Origin: DATFTF01 sp963825175
Lineage (GTDB): Bacteria > Acidobacteriota > Thermoanaerobaculia > UBA5066 > Gp7-AA6
Assembly (NCBI GenBank): GCA_963825175.1
Contig: CAWGSA010000002.1
Coordinates: 558,001 to 622,000, forward strand
Reading direction: 5' to 3'
DNA: 64,000 bases
Within the stretch, counting starts at the first letter, position 1, and each line of letters starts with the position of its first letter. The notes under the pieces were generated by a model. That model was not told the origin of the DNA, made no database searches, and was given only the letters and a program-made list of their open reading frames with translations. A program made the position numbers and the translations under genes. Shown piece by piece: positions 30,975-39,898 of the stretch.

Positions 30975-33629
30975 TCAGGCGTCCGCCTTCAGCACGGTGG
31001 CCTCGCGCGTCACGGAGAGGACCGCCTGGTCCTCGTGCGAGATCGCCAGCAGCGCTTCGAGCACCTTCCGGGGCGTGGTCGTCGGGCCGGCGGCCTGGTC
31101 CAGGTTCACCTCGAAGGTGAGCCGCGCGGCGTCGGGGCCGGTCTCGAGCCGCAGATCCCGCAGCGCCGGCAGCGATTCCCGCCATCCGTCGGCCAGCGCG
31201 GCGCACGCGCGGTCGATCTGGTCGGCCGCATCCAGCCGCACGGTGTACCGCGCTCCCTGCACCGCGCGCGAGAGCGGCGGATGCCCCGGCGCGAGCTCCC
31301 GCAATTCGAGGACGGCCAGTCCCGGAGGGAGCTTGGCGTTGATCCGGGGGGCCGGATCGGCTCCGAAGGACGCCGTGCCCTCGACGTCGAAGACCTCGTG
31401 GCGGCTCTCGAGGCCCAGGGGGAGCGCCGGTCCCATGGAGAGCTTCATGTGCGGATTGAATCCCTCGGTGTAGCGCGCAGGCAACCCGGCGGCGCGGATG
31501 GCGCGCTCGAAGACGTCCATGGTGTTGCGGTGGGAGAGGAAGCGCGCGTCGCCGGTCTTGGCGAAAGCGATCCGGTAGCGCACCGGCGTGCCGGTGAATT
31601 TCCGCGCGAACGGCGCGGCCGAGGCCAGATCAGGCATCGCCTTCTGACGGTAGGCCGCTCCCTTGGCCACCTCGCGGTACGCGGCGGGAATCGGAGAGGA
31701 AGGGACAGAAGCAATCCCCCCGTCTCCCCGTCCCCCTGTCCCCCCGTCCAGTTCTCGACCGGAAGGCGCCGACAGAACGGGAAGGACCGCGCTCGCAAGA
31801 ACCGTGTCCTTTCCATTTCCCGGCACGCCGCAGGCGTAGCAGTGTCCCCACTTGCAGTCCTCGGTGCGCATCTCCTTGCGGGCCTTGACCAGCTCGACCT
31901 GGAGGAAGCGCTTGGTGATGGAAGCGTCGAGCACGTCCCACGGCAGGATCTCGTTTGTGTCGTAGGCGCGCAGGTACGACTCCTTGGGAATGCCCTCGGA
32001 CTCGAAGGCCCGCATCCACAGGTCGTAGCGGAAGTGCTCGCTCCATCCGTCGAACCGAACGCCCGACTTCCACGCGGTGTGCAGCACGCGCGCCATCCGG
32101 CGGTCGCCGCGCGAGAGCACGCACTCGATCTCCGCCTCGCGCGGCTCGTGCCATTTCATCCGCGCGCCGCGAAGGCGCCGGAACTTCTCCTTCAGGTATG
32201 CGAGCTTGCGCTCGAGGGTCTCCACCGGGTCGAACGGCGCCCATTGGAACGGCGTCCAGGACTTGGGGACGAAAGATCCGACGGAGACGTTGACTTCCTT
32301 GCGACCGTATTTCTTGCCCTGCACCAGGATGTCGGCGACCAGCGTCACCAGCTCGTCGAGGTCGGCGGATGTCTCGGTGGGCAGGCCGATCATGGTGTAG
32401 ACCTTGATCAGGTCCCAGCCCCGCGAGAAGGCCACGTCGGCGGCCTGGACCATGTCCGCGTTGGTGAAGGTCTTGTTGATCACGCGGCGGAGGCGGTCCG
32501 ATCCGGTCTCCGGGGCGAACGTGAAGCCGGACTTGCGCACTTCCGAGACCGCGTCGGCCAGTCCGACCGAGAACGCCTCCGCCCGCAGCGACGGCAGGGA
32601 GATCGAGACGCGCCGGTCGGACAGCTGCGGCGCCAGGCATTGCACCAGAGGCTCGATCTGCGAGTAGTCCGCGGTCGAAAGCGACAAGAGCCCGACCTCG
32701 CTCCACCCTGACTCGGCGATGAATTTCCTGGTCATCTCCGCCACGTCGCCCGGGTCGAGCTCGCGCACCGGGCGGTACCAGTAGCCGGCCTGACAGAAGC
32801 GGCAGCCCTGCGTGCAGCCGCGCATGATCTCCAGTCCAAGGCGGTCCTGCACGATCTCGACGGACGGCACGACCGGCTTGTCGGGGTAAGAGTCCGGCTT
32901 CAGAACCGGAACCCAGGTGCGCTTCGGGCGATCCGGGACCCGCGGATCGTTCTTCGCGAGCGCGGCGATCCGGCCGGAGTCGTCGTAAGAGACGTCGTAG
33001 AACGAGGGAACGTAGATCCCTTCGATCAGCGCGAGCGCGGCCAGGAGCTCCCGCCTCCCGCCTCCCGCCTTCCGCCTCCCGGCCACGACGTCCAACACCA
33101 GCGGCAGGGCCTCCTCCGCGTCGCCCACCAGGAACGCGTCGAAGAAATCCGCGATGGGCTCGGGGTTGGCGGTGCACGGCCCGCCGCCGAGCACGATCGG
33201 ATCGTCGTCGCCGCGGTCGCGCTGCCAGACCGGGATGCCGGCGAGATCGAGCATGTTCAGGACGTTGGAGTAGTTGACCTCGGCCTGGAGCGAGAAGCCG
33301 AGCACGTCGAAGTCGCCGGCCGGCGTGAACGACTCGACGCTGAAGAGCGGGATGCCGCGCTCGCGCATTTTCGACTCGAGGTCGACCCACGGGGCGTAGA
33401 CACGCTCGCAGGCGAAGCCTTCCCGCCGATTGACGATCTCGTACAGGATCTTGAGCCCCGTGTGGCTCATGCCGATCTCGTAGGTGTCGGGGAAGGCGAG
33501 CGCGAGCGTCACCGCCGCCGCGGTGAGGTCCTTGCGGACGACGTTGCGCTCGATCCCCACGTAGCGCCCGGGCTTTTCCACCGTCGGGAGGATCGGATCG
33601 AGCCGGGGGCGCAGCGAGGCGTATCGCAT
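30975..33629 (-). CDS. B12-binding-type radical SAM protein fused to a DUF2344 domain (TIGR03960 + TIGR03936 type)
   Basis: Long uncharacterised radical SAM protein (884 aa). The N-terminal part resembles a cobalamin-binding region (FPDTYEIGMSHTGLKILYEI), then the radical SAM core with the cluster motif 'MRGCTQGCRFCQAGYWYRP' (CxxxCxxC), then a Cys-rich tail (EDCKWGHCYACG). The last 240 residues form the DUF2344 domain (YRIAFAKTGDARFLSHRNTM ... GFNPHMKLSMGPALPLG). Homologues lie near ribosome or tRNA genes in many bacteria (often beside rng); its substrate is unknown. Two short tandem repeats are inserted in frame, one in the SAM N-terminal part (33050-33082) and one at the domain junction (31715-31749). 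A TATACA box precedes the ATG. Confidence 0.88.
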   Translation of the reverse strand: MRYASLRPRLDPILPTVEKPGRYVGIERNVVRKDLTAAAVTLALAFPDTYEIGMSHTGLKILYEIVNRREGFACERVYAPWVDLESKMRERGIPLFSVESFTPAGDFDVLGFSLQAEVNYSNVLNMLDLAGIPVWQRDRGDDDPIVLGGGPCTANPEPIADFFDAFLVGDAEEALPLVLDVVAGRRKAGGGRRELLAALALIEGIYVPSFYDVSYDDSGRIAALAKNDPRVPDRPKRTWVPVLKPDSYPDKPVVPSVEIVQDRLGLEIMRGCTQGCRFCQAGYWYRPVRELDPGDVAEMTRKFIAESGWSEVGLLSLSTADYSQIEPLVQCLAPQLSDRRVSISLPSLRAEAFSVGLADAVSEVRKSGFTFAPETGSDRLRRVINKTFTNADMVQAADVAFSRGWDLIKVYTMIGLPTETSADLDELVTLVADILVQGKKYGRKEVNVSVGSFVPKSWTPFQWAPFDPVETLERKLAYLKEKFRRLRGARMKWHEPREAEIECVLSRGDRRMARVLHTAWKSGVRFDGWSEHFRYDLWMRAFESEGIPKESYLRAYDTNEILPWDVLDASITKRFLQVELVKARKEMRTEDCKWGHCYACGVPGNGKDTVLASAVLPVLSAPSGRELDGGTGGRGDGGIASVPSSPIPAAYREVAKGAAYRQKAMPDLASAAPFARKFTGTPVRYRIAFAKTGDARFLSHRNTMDVFERAIRAAGLPARYTEGFNPHMKLSMGPALPLGLESRHEVFDVEGTASFGADPAPRINAKLPPGLAVLELRELAPGHPPLSRAVQGARYTVRLDAADQIDRACAALADGWRESLPALRDLRLETGPDAARLTFEVNLDQAAGPTTTPRKVLEALLAISHEDQAVLSVTREATVLKADA
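31715..31749. repeat. C-rich short tandem repeat inside the radical SAM gene
   Basis: 'ccccccgtctccccgtcc'-type units in frame, translated on the minus strand as 'DGGTGGRGDGGI', between the Cys-rich end of the radical SAM part and the DUF2344 domain. Same family as the spacer repeats. Confidence 0.7.
33050..33082. repeat. Heptamer repeat (cccgcct) inside the radical SAM gene
   Basis: Four to five tandem units of 'cccgcct/tccgcct' in frame, translated on the minus strand as 'AGRRKAGGGRREL', within the N-terminal part of the radical SAM protein. Confidence 0.6.
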
Positions 33630-33708
33630 TGGAACCGGAGATTGTATACGCCGCGGCCAGCGGGGCGGCGAGGCCCCGGAGTCGTTTCGTGTGGCGGGCG
33701 CTCCCGGT

Positions 33709-36231
33709 CTACTTGAAGTAGCCGTTGACGTCCAGGATGAGCTGGACCGTTCCTCCTCCCTGCGTGTCGAAGACCGAGATGTCGCCGGAGACGCCCAGCG
33801 GGACGATGGCGTTGTTGGCCCGCGTCTGGCCGGCGCTGTAGTTCATGGACGCCGCGAGCGGCCGTGTCGTGCCCGCGGGATAGAGGGTCAGGAACCCCGG
33901 ACCGTTGGTGGACTGGGTGACGGCCATGTTGACGGCCACCGCGATGGCCCCGCTGGGAATGGTGCACTGGCCGGCCAGCACGAACGTTCGGGTCGCGCCG
34001 GAGGAGAGAGCCGGGCCGCCGTACGGGCCTGCGGGGTTGCGCGTGTCGAGGATCCGGCACGGGGTCACGGTGAAGAACTTCACCCCGGCTCCCGGCGGCG
34101 TCGGAGTGGGAGTGACCGTGCGGGTGGCCGTGGCTGTCGGCGTCACGGTCGGCGTGGCCGTCGGCGCCGCGGCCGTGATCGTCAGGAGATTGACGCCCGT
34201 TCTCGATTGTCCGTCCGGATTGGTGACGGTGACGTTCTTCTGGCCGGTCGTCGCGCCGATCGTGTTCAAGTTGAGCGTGACCGAGGTCGGGCTGTTGTAC
34301 GTGACGCTGTTGACCGTGACGCCGCCGGCGACCGCCGCGCCGATGTGGGAAAAGGGCAGAGCAGGCGCCGCGAGGTTCGCGCCGGGATCGTAGAAGCCGG
34401 ATCCCGCCGTCGAGGTCCCCGTGACGACGACGCTGACCGACGCCAGGCCCGCGGCGACGCCGCCGGGATGGTCGGTGCTCGACGGCGTGGCCGGTGGCGG
34501 CGCGATGAGCTTGACCACGCGCACTCCGTAGGAGTTGGTGCTGTCGCAGAACTCCTGGATCGTCCACATGGTCATGTCGTCGAGGGGATCGAGGCTGGTG
34601 AACGAGTAGTCGCCCCATCGGTTGAACCCGGGGTTGTAGGCGGTCGTGCTGCTGGTGTAAGGCACGATCGTTTCGGTGGTGCCCAGAGCGTCTCCGGAGA
34701 GCCGGCCCACAGTGGCCGCGTCGGCGTGGGCGTTGGCTCCGGCCTGGCTGAAACCGAAGGCGGCGTGGCCCTGGCCCGACACCGTCACCGTCGGCATCCA
34801 GTAGAAGAGCGGGTTGCTGGCCGCCGAGTCGAAGATCGTCCCGGATTGCACGAGGGCGAAGGTTCCGCCCGTGGCGATGCCTTGCAGCTCGTACCAGCGC
34901 GCGGCGTCACGGTCGGGGGTGCTGGACGCGACGCCGTTCGAGAGGACGCCGATTGTGTGCGCCGTCCACAGACGGCCGTTGCGCAGGTGGGCGGCGAAGA
35001 GGCGTTCGTCGATCGCGTCGAGCAGGCCGGCGGTCCCTCCAGTGTTGCCGAGATGGGGAACGTCGATCGGGTCGGAGGTCGCCGGGACGGTCAGAGCGAT
35101 GTCGCCTGAGATCGTCGGCGTTCCTCCAGGATTGCTCACGCGGCGCAGGATCAGCTTGCCGAAGAAGGCATTGCTGACGCCGATGAAGTAACCTTCGGTG
35201 GACGCCGGATCGAAGTTGTCCACGCCCCGCGGCGTGTACGGGCCGTCCGACGACGGGGTCGCCACCAGGCTCGGGAAAGCCGTCACCACGATCGGGCCGC
35301 CGCTCAGGACCGAGCTCTTGCGCACCACGTACCCGTTGGTCCCCGCGAAGAAGCCGAGCGATGTGAACATGTTGCAGCCGGTATAGAGCGCGTTGGCGTC
35401 CACGCCGAGCGATGGGTAATCGCAGAAGTTCGTAGCGTCGGGCTGGAAGAAGAATTTCGTCCAGACCGTAGAGCCGGTGATCGTGCCTCCGCTGGCGGCG
35501 TCGCTGACCGCCAGGAGCCAGCGATTGGGGGCCGTATGGGAGCAGTTGCTGGTCGTACAGGGAACGTCGATGATGCTCATGAACCAGCGGCCGGAGAGGC
35601 GGTCGTAGCGCACCTGGGGGTCGCTGGTGAAGTTCAACAGGATGGGAGGGGCCACCGGCGTCAGGACCGAGGCGAAGAAAGTATCCGGATCGGCGTTAAT
35701 CACGCTGTCCGCCACACCGGTTGTTTTATTGAACGTGCGGATGCGGCCATTGATGAACACCACGTACTGCGTCGGCCCGACCGTGCCCATGGAATCGGGC
35801 GGGACAAGCTGCGCGTCGGCCAGCGTGGCTCCGGTGAAGGCCGTGCCGAGAGTCTGCGGAGAATCCGGTCCGCCGGCCGGCATCGAGATCGTCCCCTCGG
35901 GCCACTGGGAGACGGCCGGCGCTTCCGGATCTGGCACCACGTGCGAGCGGTCGACTTCGTGCTCCGGCATCACCCGGTAGGGCCGGGCCGGCCGCGCGTC
36001 CGCCAGCCGCTGCCGCGCCATGAGCTGGTCGACCGTCTCGGAGATCCCTATGTTCCCGGTCCAGGTGATTCCGGCGATCTCGCCGGGCGCCGCGGCCCGC
36101 CGCTGGCCGGCAATCCGGATGTTGGCCGACAGCGGAAGGACGAGTCCCACGATGCAGGCGAGCGCGAGAAACGACCCCAGCTGAAACTTCGAGGTCCCCG
36201 ATTCCGGAGACGGGCGGCGCCTGTGGCTCAT
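33709..36231 (-). CDS. Large secreted beta-rich protein with C-terminal DVNGYF module
   Basis: Exported protein of 840 residues. A basic N-terminus and hydrophobic segment (FLALACIVGLVLPLSANI) act as signal or anchor. Residues about 110-600 look like a beta-propeller or WD-like sheet protein (SDPQVRYDRLSGRWFMSII, RWGDYSFTSLDPLDDMTMW), followed by an Ig/IPT-like part (VTVTNPDGQSRTG), a Thr/Pro-rich linker (PTATPTVTPTATATRTVTP) and the module 'FFTVTPCRILDTRNPAGPYG ... LILDVNGYFK' shared with the beta-helix protein at 23.2-25.2 kb. No catalytic motif recognised. 'gggaggatcgagatc' precedes the ATG. Likely surface-exposed. Confidence 0.75.
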   Translation of the reverse strand: MSHRRRPSPESGTSKFQLGSFLALACIVGLVLPLSANIRIAGQRRAAAPGEIAGITWTGNIGISETVDQLMARQRLADARPARPYRVMPEHEVDRSHVVPDPEAPAVSQWPEGTISMPAGGPDSPQTLGTAFTGATLADAQLVPPDSMGTVGPTQYVVFINGRIRTFNKTTGVADSVINADPDTFFASVLTPVAPPILLNFTSDPQVRYDRLSGRWFMSIIDVPCTTSNCSHTAPNRWLLAVSDAASGGTITGSTVWTKFFFQPDATNFCDYPSLGVDANALYTGCNMFTSLGFFAGTNGYVVRKSSVLSGGPIVVTAFPSLVATPSSDGPYTPRGVDNFDPASTEGYFIGVSNAFFGKLILRRVSNPGGTPTISGDIALTVPATSDPIDVPHLGNTGGTAGLLDAIDERLFAAHLRNGRLWTAHTIGVLSNGVASSTPDRDAARWYELQGIATGGTFALVQSGTIFDSAASNPLFYWMPTVTVSGQGHAAFGFSQAGANAHADAATVGRLSGDALGTTETIVPYTSSTTAYNPGFNRWGDYSFTSLDPLDDMTMWTIQEFCDSTNSYGVRVVKLIAPPPATPSSTDHPGGVAAGLASVSVVVTGTSTAGSGFYDPGANLAAPALPFSHIGAAVAGGVTVNSVTYNSPTSVTLNLNTIGATTGQKNVTVTNPDGQSRTGVNLLTITAAAPTATPTVTPTATATRTVTPTPTPPGAGVKFFTVTPCRILDTRNPAGPYGGPALSSGATRTFVLAGQCTIPSGAIAVAVNMAVTQSTNGPGFLTLYPAGTTRPLAASMNYSAGQTRANNAIVPLGVSGDISVFDTQGGGTVQLILDVNGYFK

Positions 36232-36301
36232 GATCTCGATCCTCCCGATTTATCCGACCGTGTGCGCGGACCCCGAGTGCGGCCTCGGCGGCATTGAACG
36301 T

Positions 36302-36709
36302 TCACTGGCACTTTCGAACTCGTCCCGGAGAACCGTGCTCGAGCGTATAGACCCCGACCGGGTCCTGCGAATCGGTCAGGACGATGCGCAGGGTCATCGT
36401 GTTTCCTTCGATCGAACCGGAGTACGAGGCCGGCTGCTCCTTCGGCTCGTGGCCAACCCGGATGGGGCCCGGATGCTCCTGCACGAAGGTGCCGGTGACC
36501 TGAAAGTGCCCGCGGCCGTCGGGCACGATCGGTTTCTCGATCTTGCCGCTGGCGCAATCGAGCTCGACGCGCGCCCCGTGCTCGTCCGCTTCCAGCCGTA
36601 TGTGATCGCCGCCCCACTGGCCGGCGACCGCTTCGGCGTTCGACCTCTGCGCGGCCGGCAGCGGCACAGACGCAGCTTGAGCGCCCAGAGCGAGAAGGAA
36701 AATAAACAT
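36302..36709 (-). CDS. Small exported hypothetical protein
   Basis: 135-residue protein with a short signal peptide (MFIFLLALGAQAASVPL) followed by a beta-rich domain with several Gly/His residues (GQWGGDHIRLEADEHGARVE, GRGHFQVTGTFVQEHPGP, YSGSIEGNTMTLRIVL). The alternating pattern is like a small lipocalin or META-type barrel, but I do not recognise a named family. Transcribed from a TATCAT box 15 nt upstream of the ATG. Not obviously linked to its neighbours. Confidence 0.6.
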   Translation of the reverse strand: MFIFLLALGAQAASVPLPAAQRSNAEAVAGQWGGDHIRLEADEHGARVELDCASGKIEKPIVPDGRGHFQVTGTFVQEHPGPIRVGHEPKEQPASYSGSIEGNTMTLRIVLTDSQDPVGVYTLEHGSPGRVRKCQ

Positions 36710-36894
36710 GGCGAACTGTGGCCAAAATGATAGCCCGGGCCCCGGCTTTTTGTAAGGGGTTTGAGAAGGCCTCGGAGTGACCGTCCGGGAAGGGGCGGCT
36801 CAAGGGCCGCAACTGGCGAAGCAGCGCCGTGGTGTGAGGAGCTCCGTCGCGCGGCAGATCGCCTCGTCGAAGCTGCGGGAGGTGGCGTCGAACT

Positions 36895-36935
36895 CCGACA
36901 CGGTCGAGGTGGCGTCACTCGCCACTCGCCACTCA
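36895..36935. repeat. Heptamer repeat (cgccact)
   Basis: 'cactcgccactcgccactc' at 36914-36933, 7-bp period, ending at the stop codon of thrC. The inverted counterpart (gagtggc units) occurs at 41970-42012 and 55296-55317. Confidence 0.55.
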
Positions 36936-38084
36936 GAGGTACTTGTACCCCGTTCCGGTGTTGAAGAGCACGATGCGGCTCGACCGATCGAGTCTCTCCT
37001 TGTCGGCCAGCTTCTTGGCCGCAGCCCACACCGCGCCGCCCTCCGGAGCGACGAACAGCCCTTCCGACGCGCCGATCTCGTCGCAGGCCTGGCGCATCTC
37101 TTCGTCGGACACGGCCACGGCGCAGCCGCCCGAGGCGCGCAGGTCGGCCAGGATCAGGTCGTCGGCGTAGGCCTTGGGAACCCGCAGGCCCGAGGCGTAG
37201 GTGTGCGCGTTCTCCCACTTCTGCGAGACGGCCTGCCCCTGGTCGAACGCCCGGGGAATCGGCGCGCAGCCTTCCGCCTGGACGGCGATCATGCGCGGCC
37301 GCTCCACCCCGATCCACCCGAGCGCCTCCATCTCCTCGAAGGCCTTCCACATGCCGATCAGCCCGGTGCCGCCGCCGGTGGGGTAGAGGACCGCATCGGG
37401 CAGAGTCCAGTCGAAGTCGCGGGCGAGTTCATACCCCATCGTCTTCTTCCCCTCCACGCGGTACGGCTCCTTCAAGGTGGAGACGTCATGCCAGCCCTCC
37501 CGGGGCGCGCGCTCGGCGACGATCCGGCCGCACGCGTCGATCAACCCGTCGACGAGAGTCACGTCGGCGCCGTACCGCTCGCACTCGATCCGGAAGACGG
37601 GAGGCGTGTCGGAGGGCATGAAGACGTGACACGCGAGTCCGGCCCGGGCCGCATAGGCCGCCGCCGCGCCGCCGGCGTTGCCGGCCGTGGGGAGCGCGAT
37701 CGCCGTCGCGCCGAGCTCCTTCGCTCTGGAGACCGCCGCCGACAGCCCCCGCGCCTTGAAGGACCCCGTCGGGTTGTTCCCTTCGTCCTTGATCCAGAGA
37801 TCGGAAAACGCAAGACCCGCGCCGAGACGTTCGGCCTGGAGCAGCGGCGTGTCTCCTTCGCCGAGGGAGACGACGTGGGCGGGATCCGCGACCGGCATCA
37901 TCTCGTGCCACCGCCACATCGACCGCGGACGGTCCCGGAACGCGTCGCGGTCGAGATCGCCCGGTTCGTAGCGAGCGAAAAGAGGTCCGGCGCAGCCGTC
38001 GGCAGAGCACAGGTTCCGACCGCTGTCGCGTTCGTATCGAGCGCCGCACCGCGCGCAGCTCAAGTGTCGGAAGGAGGAAAACAC
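36933..38084 (-). CDS. thrC: Threonine synthase
   Basis: PLP-dependent enzyme converting O-phosphohomoserine to threonine (383 aa). It has an N-terminal zinc-ribbon-like Cys motif (CARCGARYERDSGRNLCSAD), then fold-type II PLP signature 'NPTGSFKARGLSAAVSRA' with the Schiff-base Lys, the 'TAGNAGGAAAAYAARAGL' phosphate loop and 'PTGGGTGLIGMWKAFEEM'. This is the archaeal/actinobacterial class of threonine synthase. Start is GTG 38084, taken because a TAGCTT box ends 7 nt before it and the Cys motif follows at once. Divergent from the small conserved gene at 38260. Confidence 0.9.
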   Translation of the reverse strand: MFSSFRHLSCARCGARYERDSGRNLCSADGCAGPLFARYEPGDLDRDAFRDRPRSMWRWHEMMPVADPAHVVSLGEGDTPLLQAERLGAGLAFSDLWIKDEGNNPTGSFKARGLSAAVSRAKELGATAIALPTAGNAGGAAAAYAARAGLACHVFMPSDTPPVFRIECERYGADVTLVDGLIDACGRIVAERAPREGWHDVSTLKEPYRVEGKKTMGYELARDFDWTLPDAVLYPTGGGTGLIGMWKAFEEMEALGWIGVERPRMIAVQAEGCAPIPRAFDQGQAVSQKWENAHTYASGLRVPKAYADDLILADLRASGGCAVAVSDEEMRQACDEIGASEGLFVAPEGGAVWAAAKKLADKERLDRSSRIVLFNTGTGYKYL

Positions 38085-38091
38085 GGGAGAA

Positions 38092-38097
38092 AAGCTA
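38092..38097 (-). promoter_or_regulatory. -10-like box TAGCTT, leaderless start of thrC
   Basis: TAGCTT on the minus strand ends 7 nt before GTG 38084; no Shine-Dalgarno lies between. Confidence 0.4.
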
Positions 38098-38259
38098 TCA
38101 GTGGTCGGCCATCGGGTGAAACGCGCCTCGAAACGCGAGCCGAGGGCGGAGAGCTTCCGGACAAAGCTTGGCCTCTGCGAGAGTCGTAAGTATATCAGCA
38201 AAGCTCTCCAGCGAGACGCTTGACGCTCCCTGAAAGCGGAAGCGATAATCGCGGCGGCC

Positions 38260-38622
38260 ATGGAATTGAACGACCACTTGCGCGAGATGCTGAAGGAGCT
38301 CGGCCAGGCGATCAACGAGTCGATCTCGGGATCCGGCCGGGTGCACGACTCCATTCAGCGCATCCGCGACGAGGGCTACAACCTGTACATGGTTCTGGAC
38401 GCCAAGGTTGGCGTGAAGAAACAGGGACGGTCCCGCCGGGGGCCCGCTCCGGTCGAAGGCGGCGAGGTCGCCGAGCGCGAGGAGCGCGCCGCGTTTCGCA
38501 TGAACTTGAAGGATCTTCACTTTCTGAAGTCCGTCGGCATCGATCCGACAGTGAAAGTGCGCAACCGCCGGACCGTCGCCCGCCGCCGCCCGCTTCTGCG
38601 CCGCGCGCCGCTGAGAGGCTAG
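38260..38622 (+). CDS. Small conserved-looking hypothetical protein
   Basis: 120-residue, mostly helical, strongly charged protein (pI basic at the C-terminus: KVRNRRTVARRRPLLRRAPL). N-terminal helix 'MELNDHLREMLKELGQAINE' suggests oligomerisation. No family recognised. It sits between thrC (divergent) and rlmN (same strand, 60 nt ahead), which hints at a link with RNA modification, but nothing more. A sequence like the terminal motif of the three-hairpin element (agcggaagcga) lies 13 nt before the ATG. Confidence 0.5.
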   Translation: MELNDHLREMLKELGQAINESISGSGRVHDSIQRIRDEGYNLYMVLDAKVGVKKQGRSRRGPAPVEGGEVAEREERAAFRMNLKDLHFLKSVGIDPTVKVRNRRTVARRRPLLRRAPLRG

Positions 38623-38682
38623 GCCGGCCGGTACCGCGTCTCGCGGCCGGCGTCCGCGCTCCGCCTCTCGGGAGTCTCCTCC

Positions 38683-39882
38683 ATGTCGTCTTCGTCCGAG
38701 CCTCTCCGCGATCCCCTGGGAATGTCGCTCCAGGACTGGGAGCGATGGGCGCGGGAGCAGGGCCTGCCTTCGTACCGCGGCTTGCAGATCTTCGAGGCGC
38801 TGTGCCGGCGCGGTGCGCGCGACTACGCGGAGATCCGCGTATTGCCCCGGGAGCTTCGGGAGCGCCTGTCGATCGAGATACCGCTCCGGCGCCCCGAGAT
38901 CGTCCGACGCGATGCGGCCGCCGACGGCAGCGCGAAATACGGACTGCGCCTGGCGGATGGAGCCCTCGTCGAGGCGGTCTTCATGCCCGGCGAGAGATCC
39001 CACTCCGCGATCAACGAGTTCGCGGATGCGCGCGCGGTTGCTTCCGGGTCTCCCCGTCCCCCCGTCTCCCCGTCTCCCCGTCCGTCCGTTCTTCCGTTCA
39101 CGGTCTGTCTCTCGTCGCAGACGGGTTGCGCCGTGGACTGCGCGTTCTGCGTCACCGGGCGGCTGGGCGCCGGCCGAAACCTCGCCGCGGGCGAGATCCT
39201 CGGGCAGCTCGACGCCGTCCTCGAGGCGGAGCAGCGCACGATGGAGGGAGCGCGCGTCGTGTTCATGGGAATGGGGGAGCCCTTCTTGAATCCCGAGGGC
39301 GTGCTGCCGGCTCTGGACATTCTCTACGAGCAGATCTCGCCCCGGCGCGTGACGGTCTCGACGTCGGGGGTGACGCCCGCTTTCGCGCTCTTCGCCGCAC
39401 GACCGCGCCGCCCGAATCTCGCCGTTTCGATCAACGCGGCCGACGACGAGACGCGATCGAAACTGATGCCGATCACGCGCATCCATTGCCTGGCCTCCGT
39501 GGTCGAGGCCATGCGGCAGTGGCCGATCGAGCCGCGCCGGCGGATCACGGCCGAGTACGTGCTGATCGCGGGCGTCAACGACGCGAGCTCCGACGCCGAC
39601 CGATTGGCGCGCTTGCTGTCCGGCATGCCCGTCAAAGTCAACGTCATCCCTTTGAATGAGGACCCTGTCTACCTGCCGGGCTGGAAGCGGCCGGACGAAG
39701 GCGCGATCGAGCGCTTCGTCGCGCGTCTGGCGGCGGCCCGGACGACCGTCACCGTGCGCCGGAGCCGAGGACCGGACGCGCAGGCGGCGTGCGGCCAGTT
39801 GAAGGGCCGCACGGAGGACATCCGCCGCCGCTCACCCGCTCCACCGCCGACCCCCAGCCGGAAACCGCAAACAAAGAACTGA
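38683..39882 (+). CDS. rlmN: 23S rRNA/tRNA adenine-C2 methyltransferase RlmN
   Basis: Radical SAM methyltransferase that methylates A2503 of 23S rRNA and A37 of tRNAs. It has the N-terminal helical part (WAREQGLPSYRGLQIFEALC), the cluster motif 'CLSSQTGCAVDCAFCVTG' (CxxxCxxC), 'GMGEPFLNPEGVLPALDIL', 'RRVTVSTSGVTPA' and the C-terminal 'GPDAQAACGQL' with the mechanistic Cys. About 25 residues encoded by a C-rich short tandem repeat (SGSPRPPVSPSPRPSV) are inserted in frame before the cluster motif. The last 25 residues are low complexity. ATG 38683 follows 'ctcctcc'. Confidence 0.93.
   Translation: MSSSSEPLRDPLGMSLQDWERWAREQGLPSYRGLQIFEALCRRGARDYAEIRVLPRELRERLSIEIPLRRPEIVRRDAAADGSAKYGLRLADGALVEAVFMPGERSHSAINEFADARAVASGSPRPPVSPSPRPSVLPFTVCLSSQTGCAVDCAFCVTGRLGAGRNLAAGEILGQLDAVLEAEQRTMEGARVVFMGMGEPFLNPEGVLPALDILYEQISPRRVTVSTSGVTPAFALFAARPRRPNLAVSINAADDETRSKLMPITRIHCLASVVEAMRQWPIEPRRRITAEYVLIAGVNDASSDADRLARLLSGMPVKVNVIPLNEDPVYLPGWKRPDEGAIERFVARLAAARTTVTVRRSRGPDAQAACGQLKGRTEDIRRRSPAPPPTPSRKPQTKN
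39047..39100. repeat. C-rich short tandem repeat inside rlmN
   Basis: Seven to eight units of 'ccccgtct'-type sequence in frame, giving a Pro/Ser-rich insert (residues about 122-138) just before the iron-sulfur cluster motif of RlmN. Confidence 0.75.
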
Positions 39883-39898
39883 TCGTCCTGGCTCCGCG

